The position numbers and the translations under genes are program-made. A stretch of DNA of 64,000 bases from Doryteuthis pealeii (lineage: Eukaryota > Mollusca > Cephalopoda > Myopsida > Loliginidae). Where the stretch lies: assembly GCA_023376005.1 (NCBI GenBank), contig CM042142.1, forward strand, positions 50,471,884-50,535,883, given 5' to 3'. Below the pieces are notes generated by a model that saw only the letters and a program-made list of their open reading frames with translations, was not told the origin of the DNA and searched no databases. Shown piece by piece: positions 53,172-63,995 of this stretch (the stretch's first letter is position 1; each line of letters starts with the position of its first letter).

Positions 53172-53535
53172 GATTCTCGCCTTTCCTAGGGTGAAGTGAA
53201 ATGCAAACAGCCTTATCAAGAATTTTAATTCTAGTCGTCAATTTCACAATAATAACCATGTCATATACGTGTGTGGAGGTACGTGGTGTAATAGTTATAA
53301 TCGTGGGAAATGGACTTGTCGACCAGAGTTCAAGTCCTGAACAAGGCTGTTTGCATTTCACATACACTTGGGAAAGGTACAAATCCAACTATTCTCCCTC
53401 CAACTATGAGTAAATAGTAGGGCAAACCGGGCTCTTTGACTTGGATTAGGTAACCAGTCTAAGAAAAGGAAAACTGAATTAAGTGACTGTCACATCCTGC
53501 TCATATAGAGGGGTTGGTAAATGTGTGTGTGTGTG
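53172..53535. mobile_element. Head-to-head SINE2 pair
   Basis: 53172-53268 is a minus-strand head fragment (GTGAAATGCAAACAGCCTTA). 53270-53535 is a plus-strand copy (GGTACGTGGTGTAATAGTTA head to GGGGTTGGTAAATGTGTGTG), whose tail has become (GT)n(AT)n. Confidence 0.82.
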
Positions 53536-53566
53536 TGTGTGTGTATATATACATAAATTATTTGTG

Positions 53567-53568
53567 AG

Positions 53569-53603
<35 letters not shown>
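53567..53603. repeat. Poly-A
   Basis: About 37 consecutive A. Confidence 0.95.
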
Positions 53604-53609
<6 letters not shown>

Positions 53610-53639
53610 GAAAGAAAAAGTGCATACAGGTAATTTTTG

Positions 53640-54163
53640 TGTAATTATATGAGCTTCTCATGCTGTATAAGTCTGATAATCTTTCTCGGTATGCAATGGT
53701 TAAAAATACACTAGCTGATAAAACAACTATTCAAAACTAGTGAAGTTGGCGGGAAGGGTAGGGGTTAATATGTAAAAAAATATTTCCTACTATACATACA
53801 GAACCCCCCTCCACACAACACACACACAGAGAATTGTCATTAAAGCATTCTTAGAAGATTAGAACTTGTTACATGAACCAAATCTAACTACAAGAAAAGA
53901 ATGTTCAACAGCCGAACATTTGTTATGAGTGGAGGGGGTGGGGTAGTGATCATAGATAATATTCAGCTATTAAGAACTTACTTTTTATTTACTAGAATAA
54001 TACCCATATAAAATTTTTTTTTTTTTTTTAAATATGAAGAAAATTCAAGATGACTGCAGTTTTAATAAAATTAATTGCAAATTGTACAGTAAATTGCTTT
54101 ATTCTCAAAAAGCATTTCAAGAGTAGCGCTAACAGAAAAAAAATCTCAGTATGTACTTTTACT

Positions 54164-54165
<2 letters not shown>
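53640..54165. other. Unassigned AT-rich sequence
   Basis: Nothing recognised. Confidence 0.4.
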
Positions 54166-54211
<46 letters not shown>

Positions 54212-54455
54212 CACATACAAGGTGTGTCAAAAAAGTATTGGGATTGAAGCTGTATTTACCAAGATAGGAATGAACAATAAATGTAACATTAATTTTTTCA
54301 GAATACAAGGCGTGTCAAAAAGTACAAATTTTAAAGCTGTATTTACCAAGATAGAAATGAAGAATGAATGAGACCTTTTTTCAGAATAAAAGGTGTGTCA
54401 AAAAGTACAAAAAATCTCGATACTTTTTTGACACCTTGTATATATATATATATAT
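54166..54455. mobile_element. (TA)n array and mariner-TIR cluster
   Basis: (TA)n 54166-54209, then ACAAGGTGTGTCAAAAAAGT (54217), TTAAAGCTGTATTTACCAA twice (54250, 54333), more ends at 54305 and 54390, and a reverse end TACTTTTTTGACACCTTGTA at 54421. It is a multi-end structure like 39960-40110. Confidence 0.7.
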
Positions 54456-55312
54456 ATTTTGGTGCACATTTGAGTATAAGGAAAAAATATTTGAGCTCCT
54501 GGCAAAAGACTAAAACAGATTTTTTTTGAAGTCTAGAGATATTCGATATCCAGGATTGCAAAATGATCTAAGAGCTGACATCTGAGACTATATATGCAGC
54601 ATAGATTTAATCTTTGTAATAATGCCCTCCACGAATACACTTGAGAATGCCCCAATTTTTAATTTTATTCTCACAATCACTAAAATGTACAAATTAATCA
54701 TGATACTTTCAAATCATGTTTAAGTATTTTTTTACTTATTTTATTTTAGATCAAATGCCAAAAATGAATCCTTAAGGGGAGAAGAAGAAGAAAAAAAAAA
54801 AAAAGCACGTATTCAATTCGCTGCTCTCATGACTAAATAGCATTGGATCGAAAATGGATAAAATATGTTGATTGCTTCGATTTTTATTTTAGGACAAAGC
54901 TGAACACTTCAAATGTTTTTGAATATTGATTCTGAATAATTCAGTCTTGAATGAAAAGGAGAAATAATAAGTCTTTCTAATTCAAAATATAGATTCCATT
55001 ACGTAGGATTATAGACACTTATATAAAATGAAGACTTGAGTTTTTAGTTAAATATGGCAATATCTTAACAGTTAAAGAAAAAAAAATTCTTTTTGGATCA
55101 GTTCATTTTAAGATATTCAAGATTGAAATAAGTTGGACTTCTTTGAAACTGAAAATATTCAACAATTTTTGTAATGTCTGGAAAAGAGAAAAATCTCAAA
55201 TACTGACATTTTCTATTAATGTTCGTGCTCACAAATATATTTTAACTATATGATGTGGGAAAATAATTTTGTTGGCAATCTAATACAAGTTTCTTTTTTA
55301 GAATGTGTTGTG

Positions 55313-55315
<3 letters not shown>
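54456..55315. other. Unassigned AT-rich sequence
   Basis: No gene or repeat family recognised. Confidence 0.4.
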
Positions 55316-55376
<61 letters not shown>

Positions 55377-55658
55377 AGTAAGGAAATGAATTTGACGGTA
55401 TATGTATAGATAAAAGGGTATGAAAAACACACATTGTTGTTAAAATGAATATATTTTTTATATCATTTTCATTGCTAATATTGACAATATTTCGATTCTG
55501 GATTAAAAACATTTACATCTAAAAACTGACCTAATTATCATTATGCTCTGATGATGATTTTTTATAAATCGAAATATTGTCAATATTAGCAATGAAAATG
55601 ATATAAAAATATATTAATTTCAACAACAATGTGTGTTTTTCATACCCTTTTATCTCTC

Positions 55659-55712
<54 letters not shown>
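55316..55712. repeat. Palindrome with 90-bp arms bracketed by (AT)n
   Basis: Arms 55408-55498 and 55567-55655 are nearly perfect inverted repeats (AGATAAAAGGGTATGAAAAA against TTTTTCATACCCTTTTATCT), spacer about 68 bp. Each side is followed by a pure (AT)n array (55318-55373; 55662-55711). The centre contains CTGATGATG and the arms TCGAAATATTG, reminiscent of retroelement-tail motifs. Confidence 0.88.
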
Positions 55713-55714
<2 letters not shown>

Positions 55715-56044
55715 GTCTGAATTATTGAATTTTGTAGGTTAACTTAAATACACAAATCTATTACAATATATTTTTTATTTGAAGTTTTATTCATTACAAA
55801 TTTTCACATGTGACCAGTGTGGAAGGCTATGTATGAGGAAGGCTATGTATGAGCAAAGCTGGCCTGATCAGTTACCAATCTGTGCATCGGCGGGATGGAC
55901 TAATAAAATACCCTGTGCTCCCTGGAAATACCTGTAATTGTGGGAATTAATTAATTATTAATCTTAATATTAATAGGAGTAAAATATGGAAAATAAGAGA
56001 AAAAAAAATCTACCACTGTTCAGACAATGTTTTTTTCTTTTCTA

Positions 56045-56110
56045 TTTTATGGTCCTGATGAAGATTCAATATAAGCCGAAATGTTTGAATGTCAACTTTA
56101 CCATCAAGAG
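56045..56110 (+). repeat. Diverged retroelement-type tail
   Basis: GGTCCTGATGAAGATTCAAT, then AGCCGAAATGTTTGAATGTC: the same 'CTGATGAAG...CCGAAA' pattern as the tail motif at 1596-1675. Confidence 0.4.
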
Positions 56111-56440
56111 AATAAATTCATTTTTTGGAATACTTTGTTTTTCTATCTTCTACAAATGGTATTAAGTGAATTATTATTCAGTAGATCATTAATAGGCCAA
56201 TTACTATAGACATTCCAGCCATATTGGTTAATGGACAATAATAATAGAAAATGGTACCAAACTTTGCCTTTCAGTACTGGGTTAACTTTGAAATGCAAGA
56301 TAATGATGGAAATTCAATAGATTTCTTCCTTTACTATCATTTATCAAAAAGACCATTGACAAAGTTTTTGATATTCTACTTAGATCTTGTTTCCATCCAA
56401 GTGAGCACAGATCAGAAGTTAGAGGTATTCTGACTTCTGA

Positions 56441-56655
56441 AGTGAAGCTGATAGCTTTTTAATTTAGTGCATTCTGGGACACATGTATCTAATTTGAACG
56501 AGTCCCTGGGAAATTTGATGGGTCCCAACTAAAATTTCTTAATAAATTGTAGAGTTTTTATCTATGTTTTTATCTAAAGCCATCTAACCCCTACTTTGTA
56601 TCCCATACAGTGTAATTCATTTCAAAGAAAATATTGAAATGTGTTGTTAGCTGAA
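56441..56655. mobile_element. MITE-A fragment
   Basis: AGTGAAGCTGATAGCTTTTT, GATGGGTCCCAACTAAAATT, then lost before the right end. Confidence 0.8.
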
Positions 56656-56684
56656 AATGGAGGTCAAAAAACTTCCGCAGGTAA

Positions 56685-57158
56685 TGTAGAGAGTTTCCAA
56701 CGACAAGCTTCAAACTTCCTCAATGACATGGCGATGAGCAGGTATGACATGGGCAAACAAAGAACAGCCAAAGTACTTACAAAAATACATCGACCCAAAT
56801 GGTAATCATGAAGACACCTGTTCAAACTTTAAAACGATGTAAGTAAAATTTAAAAAAGTCGTTATCAGCCTAAAGTCGTTATCAAGCCAGACAGCGAGGG
56901 AGTCTATCCCCTTTACACTAGCGCTAGAACAAGGAGATTGTTTTTTTGATGTCTGAGATGGAGCGCCACACCTACCATCAGCTCCTCGCATTACCGCACA
57001 GATCCACGTGCTACTCATACACTGAGTTGGCGAGGGCCGGAATCAAACCAGGAACATTGTGATTCCTAGGCAAGTGTTCTACCGACTGAGCTAATTGACA
57101 ATAAACGTTTCTGTGATTTCTAAATATTTTGGAGACCTTACATTTAGGATTACCCCTG
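56685..57158 (+). pseudogene. Mariner C-terminal relic with SINE1 in its 3' UTR
   Basis: Reads SNFLNDMAMSRYDMGKQR, then in the next frame KYLQKYIDPNGNHEDTCSNF, KTM and a stop at about 56839. The 3' TIR (GGAGACCTTACATTTAGGAT, CCCCTG, then TA) ends at 57158. SINE1 lies between stop and TIR. The same region at 30026-30140 lacks SINE1. Confidence 0.85.
56858..57094 (-). mobile_element. SINE1 inserted in mariner 3' UTR
   Basis: GTCGTTATCAGCCTAAAGTC at the left shows a small terminal duplication; the head ends at ACCGACTGAGCTAA. The missing CCCGGCCC suggests slight 5' truncation. Confidence 0.9.
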
Positions 57159-57334
57159 TACTATATGAGTATAAATACAGGCATCATATCATAGTACTTG
57201 ATATACTAGGTTTTTCCCAATGCAGTATTATCATGAAAATGTTAAGTACTGACACAGGCAAATTTGGTAAGAATCTTTCAGTAAAAACAATTTGCAAAAA
57301 AATACTTTTTGGTTGTGAAGGATTCTCTTCACAG

Positions 57335-57425
57335 GTACTACCATCCTGGTATAATGGACCTGGGAGTAATGGCAATGAAGGAGTACTCTACACTCTCCAG
57401 AACTGAAGTCTCACCATCACATCAC
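57335..57425 (-). mobile_element. Ret3 internal fragment
   Basis: CAGGTACTACCATCCTGGTA, GTAATGGCAATGAAGGAGTA, CAGAACTGAAGTCTCACCAT. Confidence 0.65.
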
Positions 57426-57454
57426 TTGTTCACACTGAAAACTGACTCAGAGAG

Positions 57455-57770
57455 AACTTTGAAATATCCCAAATACAGGTTAAAAAAATACCAAAAGAAA
57501 GTTGGTACATTTGGTAGGCAAAGAGTTAAGCCACTCACAGCATCTCTCCCACCGCTGCGATCAAAGTACAAAAAACTGATGGTTAGTTCATTATAATTGA
57601 GCCTAAGAACTCAGATTACAATAATAATTGGGCTTTATTTGAATAGAAAGAGTTCTGAGGTGAATAGATAATGAACTTTGAAATATCCCATCATACAAGT
57701 AAAAAAAATACCAACAAAATTTAGTACAGCCGTGGAGGAAATTTGGTAGGCAAAGAGTTAAAATTAAACT
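57455..57770. repeat. Duplicated segments ending GGCAAAGAGTTAA
   Basis: 57455-57530 and 57675-57765 share TTTGAAATATCCCA, AAAAAAATACCAA and TTTGGTAGGCAAAGAGTTAA. The reverse reading TTAACTCTTTGCC is reminiscent of piggyBac-type ends, but paired TIRs are not clear. Confidence 0.45.
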
Positions 57771-58064
57771 TCATTTAAATTATTCTCCAGTGAAAACTGT
57801 TATGGCTGGTGTGAAAAAAGATCTTTTTTTAAAAAAAAATCAATAAGTATCAAATCAATATATCAAAAAGTCAAATTTCCATCAATATTTTTTGTAGACG
57901 AGGTATAAAATTTACAAAGTGTTAATGACCATAGCTGCAGAGATGCCGAGTAGCGATTAGTTGGTTATCACTAATCACCTACAAACCCCCCCCCCCAAAA
58001 AAAAAAAAAAAAAAAAAACAAAAAAAACAGCAGTATTTGTATTATATTCCCAACAGACAAAAAT
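57771..58064. other. Unassigned sequence with homopolymers
   Basis: C and A runs at 57987-58018. No gene. Confidence 0.4.
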
Positions 58065-58420
58065 AGGTTGATTAGTTGGCTGGATTTTATGGCATGTCAA
58101 CTCTTGTAGGGTTATTTTATGCTGAAGATGTTTTGATCTAGTTATGCTTGATGGGTATTCAATTTTCTTTTTTTAAAAACTTAATTTTTGATTTATTTAA
58201 CCCATAAAATAGGACCCTAGCAGGTACTATCACTCCAGGTCAGAGTGGACCTGGGGGTAATGGCAATGAAGTGCACTCCGACCCTTGGACCACAAGCAGG
58301 ATGTGACAATGTCAACTTTTTAAGTGGAGAATAGCTGGTTTAAATTAAGAGTTTTCCAAGATCAGGTGCCCAAGTTAAAGAACCCTGTCTGCCCTATTAT
58401 TTAAATCGGAAGCACATAGT
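58065..58420 (-). mobile_element. Ret3 fragment adjoining a SINE2 fragment
   Basis: Ret3 at 58065-58275 (GGCTGGATTTTATGGCATGT tail to GGGTAATGGCAATGAAGTG). SINE2 at 58283-58415 (GCAGGATGTGACAATGTCAA to GAACCCTGTCTGCCCTATTA). Both are minus strand. Confidence 0.75.
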
Positions 58421-58523
58421 AACACAGACATGTATAGATTGCAAAATAAAGCAAGATGTACAGAAGTTTTAAGAAACATTTACAAATCTATGCAATTTTC
58501 AAGATAGTACAAATATTAACTGC

Positions 58524-58527
<4 letters not shown>

Positions 58528-58575
<48 letters not shown>
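58528..58575. repeat. (GA)n microsatellite
   Basis: About 23 uninterrupted GA units. Confidence 0.95.
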
Positions 58576-58577
<2 letters not shown>

Positions 58578-58976
58578 ATGCATTTACATGAAAACAAATA
58601 CCAAACATGGCACATAAATAAATATATAAACTCATTAAATTTTCTCAGTCACCCAGGAGATTTATTAGTAGCACGCGAGTACAAATTAATTTCATATTTC
58701 CTAAATGTACCTAAACTGGAAAAGTGCCGCCACTTAACAGTTGGATGAATAATTACAATAGAAAAAAACAACAAAAAAAAAACAACAGCTGTGTTTTGCT
58801 CCTCAGGAGGTTTAATAAACTTTTACTTAGTTAAATGATTTCCCTACAAGTCACATGATAAAGTAAAAAAGAAAAGAATTATTCCTTAATGTATTTTCTA
58901 ATTACTCACAAAGATGACTAAAGTTCCTGGAGGACATTCCTGAAGAGCACATGCAATTGTAGCAATTTAGAAGCGC

Positions 58977-59021
<45 letters not shown>

Positions 59022-59244
59022 TGTATTCATCACCAAAACTCACCCCCTCCCACTCACTTTCTCTTCTATAAATACAAATGTATGTTGCACTGTTGCTTTA
59101 ATAAATTGACTGAAGAAGTCCTGCTCAATGCTGAACGATATATATCTCCTACGTCTACTTGTTTGAGTTTTGCTCTCTTTTTGTCCACTCTTTCCTTTAT
59201 TCTTTACCACATTCTGTCAGATTTACTCCAACCCTCCTATCCTC

Positions 59245-59284
<40 letters not shown>

Positions 59285-59325
59285 CTACTAAAGGTGTCTA
59301 TACAACAACAATAATAATATATATT
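58576..59325. other. Unassigned sequence with (TA)n and (CA)n
   Basis: (TA)n 58980-59015 and (TA)n(CA)n 59246-59285. No gene. Confidence 0.5.
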
Positions 59326-59327
59326 AA

Positions 59328-59462
59328 CCAAACCCTCCACATGAGCAGGAGGTGACACTTGGTTAATTTCTTAACAAGAGTTTAACAGGTTTGAATTCAG
59401 AGTTTTCCCCTTGCATACCTTTCCCAAAGGTATTAGCACAATGTGAAATGAACTCTGGTCAA
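59328..59462 (-). mobile_element. SINE2 copy with internal deletion
   Basis: ACCAAACCCTCCACATGAGC tail side, TTTAACAGGTTTGAATTCAG, then CATACCTTTCCCAAAGGTAT. Confidence 0.78.
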
Positions 59463-59754
59463 AATAGGTACTGATCTACATTAGACAAAAGTTTATCTTT
59501 TTTTTGCCGGCATAGAAACCAGGAGTCCAGAGACTCAGAGTTAGAAGCCATTAAGGGGTCACTGGAGTCAAATGCGGTAAAACTATACAAACTGACTAGT
59601 TGAATTTACACTTTATAAAAAGGAGTGTGCACTGTATAACTTTACAGACTAAACTAGGGCCATACAAATAGATAAAAAAAATGTTTTATATTTATTATAA
59701 ATTGTAATCACTTAATTACATAAATGTTTGTAATGCTTTACATACATATAGTAG

Positions 59755-60405
59755 TATTAGTGGTAAAGTCTGCAGAGTAGCCTATAGTTGTATCAGTTGA
59801 ACAGTGAGGGAGACTATCCCCTTTACACTAGTATGAAACCAGGGTGATTGTTTTGCTGAGGTTGATTGCCACAACAACCATCATCTCCCAGAGGGAGGGT
59901 TCAGCTCAGTCTGTAGAATATTCGCCTGGGGATTGCAAGGTTCCAGGTTTGATACCCGTCCTCAACAACGTGTATGAGCAGCACAGCTTGGGTAAGCTGA
60001 TCTCTGTGTGGTAAAGTAGGGAACTGACAGTAGTGAGGCACTCCACCGACAGAAACAAAAAAAAAAAAAAAACACACCTCCCTAGTCTAGCACTAGCAAA
60101 AAGGGGATAGACTCCCTTGTTGTCCGTCTCATACCGACAATCGGCCACCCCGACGACTTTAGGTTTGATACCTGTCCTCAACAACGTGTATGAGCAGCAC
60201 ACCTTGGGTAATCTGATCTGTGTGGTAAAGTTAGGAACTGATGGTAGATGAGGCACCCCACCCCAGGAAAAAAAAAAAAAAAAAAAAAAAAAAAAGCAAA
60301 AAAAAAAAAAAGCACATACATCTCCCTGGTCTAGCACTAGCAAAATGGGATAGACTCCCTCATTGTCCATCTCATATCAACAATAGGCCATTCTGCTGAC
60401 TAACA
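59755..60405. mobile_element. SINE1 cluster: one inverted and two direct copies
   Basis: 59755-59890 minus (TCTGCAGAGTAGCCTATAGT end). 59893-60163 plus, with a diverged head (GGTTCAGCTCAGTCTGTAGA) and CACCCCGACGACTTTA end. 60164-60405 plus, starting mid-head (GGTTTGATACCTGTCCTCAA). The two direct copies share internal A-rich inserts and TGTATGAGCAGCACA, so one is a local duplicate of the other. This subfamily resembles the 11.2 kb copy. Confidence 0.85.
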
Positions 60406-60690
60406 TATATATATATCACGTGTATTGTATTTGTTGTATACATTTATCTTTGTTTTTCTATTATTAAATGTTATTGTTAAACATTTTGTAGTGCTAAATT
60501 AATGCGTGTTACTATTTAAAAACAAAGGCTTACTACATTCTGGCTCCAATAAAAGCCATTACCATTCTTTCAATGTTTGTGTATAATAATAACTCCACAA
60601 AACTCATTATCACAACAATGGTAATATTGCTCGAGAGGGAGGGGGGGTATTATTTATTCCCGGCCCTTCCCTCCCTCATTCCAAGACCGA
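60406..60690. other. Unassigned sequence
   Basis: Nothing recognised. Confidence 0.4.
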
Positions 60691-60695
60691 TTCTT

Positions 60696-60956
60696 AACCT
60701 TTTCCGACATTTTCCTATTCTCAGTAGTTCCCAGTGCTGCAAGGAATTTTGACTTTCACATGGCACAGTGTTCTCACAAATCAAAAGTATATTTCCGAGG
60801 ATTCCGTAGCAGGTGGAAAAATATGAATCAGCGGATGAAATTTGAATAGTTGCACGTGGCATGCTGCTAGGATTTAGCACTATAGTTGCAGAGGGGGGGG
60901 GAAGGATTTGTGGAAATTCAACTGAAGTCGAACACGGCAGGGAAAGAGTTAAAACT
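60696..60956. mobile_element. Possible piggyBac-like MITE, GC-richer
   Basis: TTAACCTTTTCCGAC at the left and GGCAGGGAAAGAGTTAA at the right give TTAA-flanked, partly matching inverted ends (TTAAC[C/T][T/C]TTTCC). The interior is less AT-rich and non-repetitive in this window. The minus-strand frame 60650-60880 has no recognised domain. Confidence 0.45.
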
Positions 60957-61029
60957 TATCTTTTTTATTTTTATTTTTCCAGGAATGCATCCTAAGAAAT
61001 GTTCTAGAGAAATGTCTAAGATTATGTTT

Positions 61030-61320
61030 GGCAGTTTGGCTGGTTAGATTTTATGGCATGTCAACCCTTATTGGGTTATTTTATCCTGAAGATGTTTTGC
61101 TTTATTCATTCTTGATAGGTATTAAATCCCCCCACCCACCCTGAACTAAAAATCTTTTGAAAACACATTTTGTTAAAACTAATTTTTAATATTTAGCTCA
61201 TAGATCGGACCCTAACAGGTACTACCAATCTGAGTCAGAGAGGACCTGAGAGTAATGGCAATGAAGGTGTTCTCCAGAACAGGAGCCTCACCACTGTATC
61301 CAGAATCATACACAGGACAT
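61030..61320 (-). mobile_element. Ret3 copy, older subfamily, 5' truncated
   Basis: GGCTGGTTAGATTTTATGGC tail, ATTCATTCTTGATAGGTATT, ATCGGACCCTAACAGGTACT, GTAATGGCAATGAAGGTGTT. Confidence 0.8.
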
Positions 61321-62155
61321 CATACGCAAAATAGACATAAAAATGTATCGCTCATTTGACTAACTTACCGCATTGAAAAATAGATAAAGATAATTTTAGT
61401 CTCAAAACTAAAAGTGAATTTTGGTAGCTGAATATGTGGTATATCAGACAGCTATCCAAAATTTAATTAGTACGAGACAGCGTGTAACAATTTCCAACAA
61501 GAAAACATTTTTAGGTTTAAGAAAAATATATATTAAAAAAAAAACCAAAAAAAACAAAACAAAAAAAAAAAAAACCAACAAAAAAAAAAAAAAAAAAAAA
61601 CAGGTATTAACTTGAAGGCTGGACATAATGAGCAAATGAAATTATATATCAAAAAAATTTTTTTGAGTGATGTGCAATACAAGGAGATACTTGATGAGTC
61701 TGTGGCCTAAGGTACAAGAATATATGTTACAGTTCTAAATTCACATATACTTCAACCAAGATCATTAAAAATGGCGTCTGCAATTTTTACAAAAAAAAAA
61801 AAAAAAAAAAATTGGGGGGGGGGCAATATTTCCCATCATTTATTCAGTTGTCCATTTTTTTTATACTGTAGTAAGGGGGGGACAACCATCTTTAGCATTG
61901 TTATCATACCATGTCTTCATTGATCTTATTAAGTCATAAACCCTTGATATCAGCAGGGTAGCACATGACAGCAAAATGGGTGATATTATCCATTTCTCCA
62001 CTCTTCAATTACTGTCAATTTATACAGGGTCTCCTGTAATGATGGGACCATACATATACACACACACACACACACACAAAAACAACTTATATATTGCATC
62101 AACAGCACATACTAAAAGTAGATATACGTAAATAAAAAAATGAATATCATTAACA
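61321..62155. other. Unassigned sequence with homopolymers
   Basis: A-rich at 61534-61600 and 61791-61811, (AC)n at 62057-62079. No gene. Confidence 0.45.
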
Positions 62156-62165
62156 GTACAATTTG

Positions 62166-62531
62166 GTTTGGTCTGTGTTACGGCATAACAACCTCAGTGG
62201 GTCATTTAATGCCAACTAAATTTTGAAAAAAAAAAAAAATCCATTCTTAATAGAAACTGAAAATTTTTTTTTTTTATAAACATATTTATCTATTTAACCC
62301 ATAGATGGAACCCTAACAGGTACTACCACTCTGGGTCAAAGTGGACCAGCGAGCAATGGTGATGAAGGGGTGTTCCATATTCCCCAAACCTACAAAACTG
62401 GAACTGCACCATCAGCAGAAAGTTTAATGTCATTCTGAGGACATGAAGACCCTCAGCCACCGCCTTCTAGCACCCATATGATAAAGGGGGGGGGGCAATC
62501 ATATAGGTGCTAGGGCTTGGCATGACCAAAC
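62166..62531 (-). mobile_element. Ret3 copy with 9-bp TSD
   Basis: Flanked by TACAATTTG at 62157-62165 and 62532-62540. Tail side GTGTTACGGCATAACAACCT, interior as in 38632-39063. 5' truncated by about 70 bp. Confidence 0.88.
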
Positions 62532-62593
62532 TACAATTTGAGCAGAATATATAGGAGTTACACACAAGTACAATTTGTAAGCTATTTGAAAAC

Positions 62594-62596
<3 letters not shown>

Positions 62597-62667
<71 letters not shown>
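62597..62667. repeat. (GA)n microsatellite
   Basis: About 35 uninterrupted GA units. Confidence 0.97.
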
Positions 62668-62671
<4 letters not shown>

Positions 62672-62734
62672 AAAAGGATTAAAACACACAAACATCTAAA
62701 ATGAATTAAAAACATTTACTTTAAGTAACAGCAA

Positions 62735-62960
62735 ACTGGACAATGCTGTTTGCATTTCACATAACCCTAATACCTTTGGGAAAGTAAGGTATGCATCCAA
62801 CTCCAGCTATGGGTAAATAGTAGGGCAGACTGGGCTCTTTAACCTTGGTTAGGCAGCCAGTTTATCAGAAAAACTGAATTCAAACCTGTTAAACTCCACT
62901 TAATAAATTGAGCTTGTGTCAGATCCTACTCGTACGGAGGGGTTGGTAAATATTTAGATA
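62735..62960 (+). mobile_element. SINE2 copy, head truncated
   Basis: ACTGGACAATGCTGTTTGCA, CCAGCTATGGGTAAATAGTA, GGGCTCTTTAACCTTGGTTA, GGGGTTGGTAAATATTTAG end. Confidence 0.85.
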
Positions 62961-63417
62961 AGTAACAGCAAACAGTATTAAAGAACAATTTGTAGACTAT
63001 TTCAAAACTGGTCAAATTTAGGGGGAAATCTGGTAAAGGGGACACACACAATGAATTAAAAGCATTTACTGTTTGCTATTACTTAAAGTTTCAAGCAAAT
63101 CTTAATACTGGCTCAGCAACATATTGACCATACAAGACTTAAGCAATCTTTTATACTCAAGCAGGAGGATCAACTGTGGTGCAGGACATGTCTAACACCC
63201 TACACTGTCAAACATTTTCTCATGGAGTGTGGAGCTTTCACTCCAATCAGAAATATTTCAACGCAAATAATATGAGGGATCTTGTTTGAGAATACTAATA
63301 TGGATGACATTTTATCCTTCTTGAGAGAAATAAAAATATACTGAAAATTATGAATCAGATACAAAAAAGTACAACTGTAAAAGGAAACTTGAGTACCAAC
63401 TTTTATCTCATGCTCTG

Positions 63418-63472
63418 ACAATTTTGGCATTAAATAACCCACAGGGGTTTACATGCCATTAAACAAACTCTT
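63418..63472 (+). mobile_element. Ret3 3' tail fragment
   Basis: TTTTGGCATTAAATAACCCA, GGGGTTTACATGCCATTAAA, CAAAC. Confidence 0.55.
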
Positions 63473-63600
63473 AATTTTATACTATGCACAAATACACACT
63501 ACACATTAAATTTTTTTTAAATCCAACGACATATTGCAATTAAGTTTCAGGTCTTTTCAATCTCTAAATGCGGAGACATCTAGATACAATACGAAATTAT

Positions 63601-63624
<24 letters not shown>

Positions 63625-63633
<9 letters not shown>

Positions 63634-63818
63634 ATATAAAGATTTTTGAAGGCAATTTACAATGCAATATGTGTTGAAAATTATATTTATTTAACTTTCT
63701 TTTTTTTTAAATTCTAAATATTTTCTGAAATAAAATTCCATCAGTTATTGAAAGTACCAGGTGTTTTTTATAGTACTTATCCACCTAGTACTTTCAATAA
63801 CTCTGATGAAATATTTAG

Positions 63819-63856
<38 letters not shown>

Positions 63857-63940
63857 AAAAAAAGAAAAAAAGTTAAATATAATTTTCAACACATTTGCAT
63901 TGTAAATTGCCTTCAAAAATCTTTATATTACACATATACA
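63625..63940. repeat. Large palindrome with arms of about 140-160 bp
   Basis: Left arm 63625-63763 and right arm 63781-63940 are inverted repeats (AAGATTTTTGAAGGCAATTT against AAATTGCCTTCAAAAATCTT; TTATTGAAAGTAC against GTACTTTCAATAA) with a spacer of about 18 bp. The right arm carries a poly-A (63823-63855) where the left has only a few T, so it expanded after the palindrome formed. Confidence 0.9.
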
Positions 63941-63963
63941 CAAAGCTTCAAAGATACTATAAT

Positions 63964-63995
<32 letters not shown>

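Noticed and set aside
59906..60370. 154-residue minus-strand open frame
   Set aside because: It lies wholly within tandem SINE1 copies.
60650..60880. 76-residue minus-strand protein
   Set aside because: No recognisable domain, no start context, and it overlaps a possible MITE; too weak to list as a gene.
62467..62715. Ser/Leu-repeat open frame
   Set aside because: Produced by (GA)n next to Ret3.
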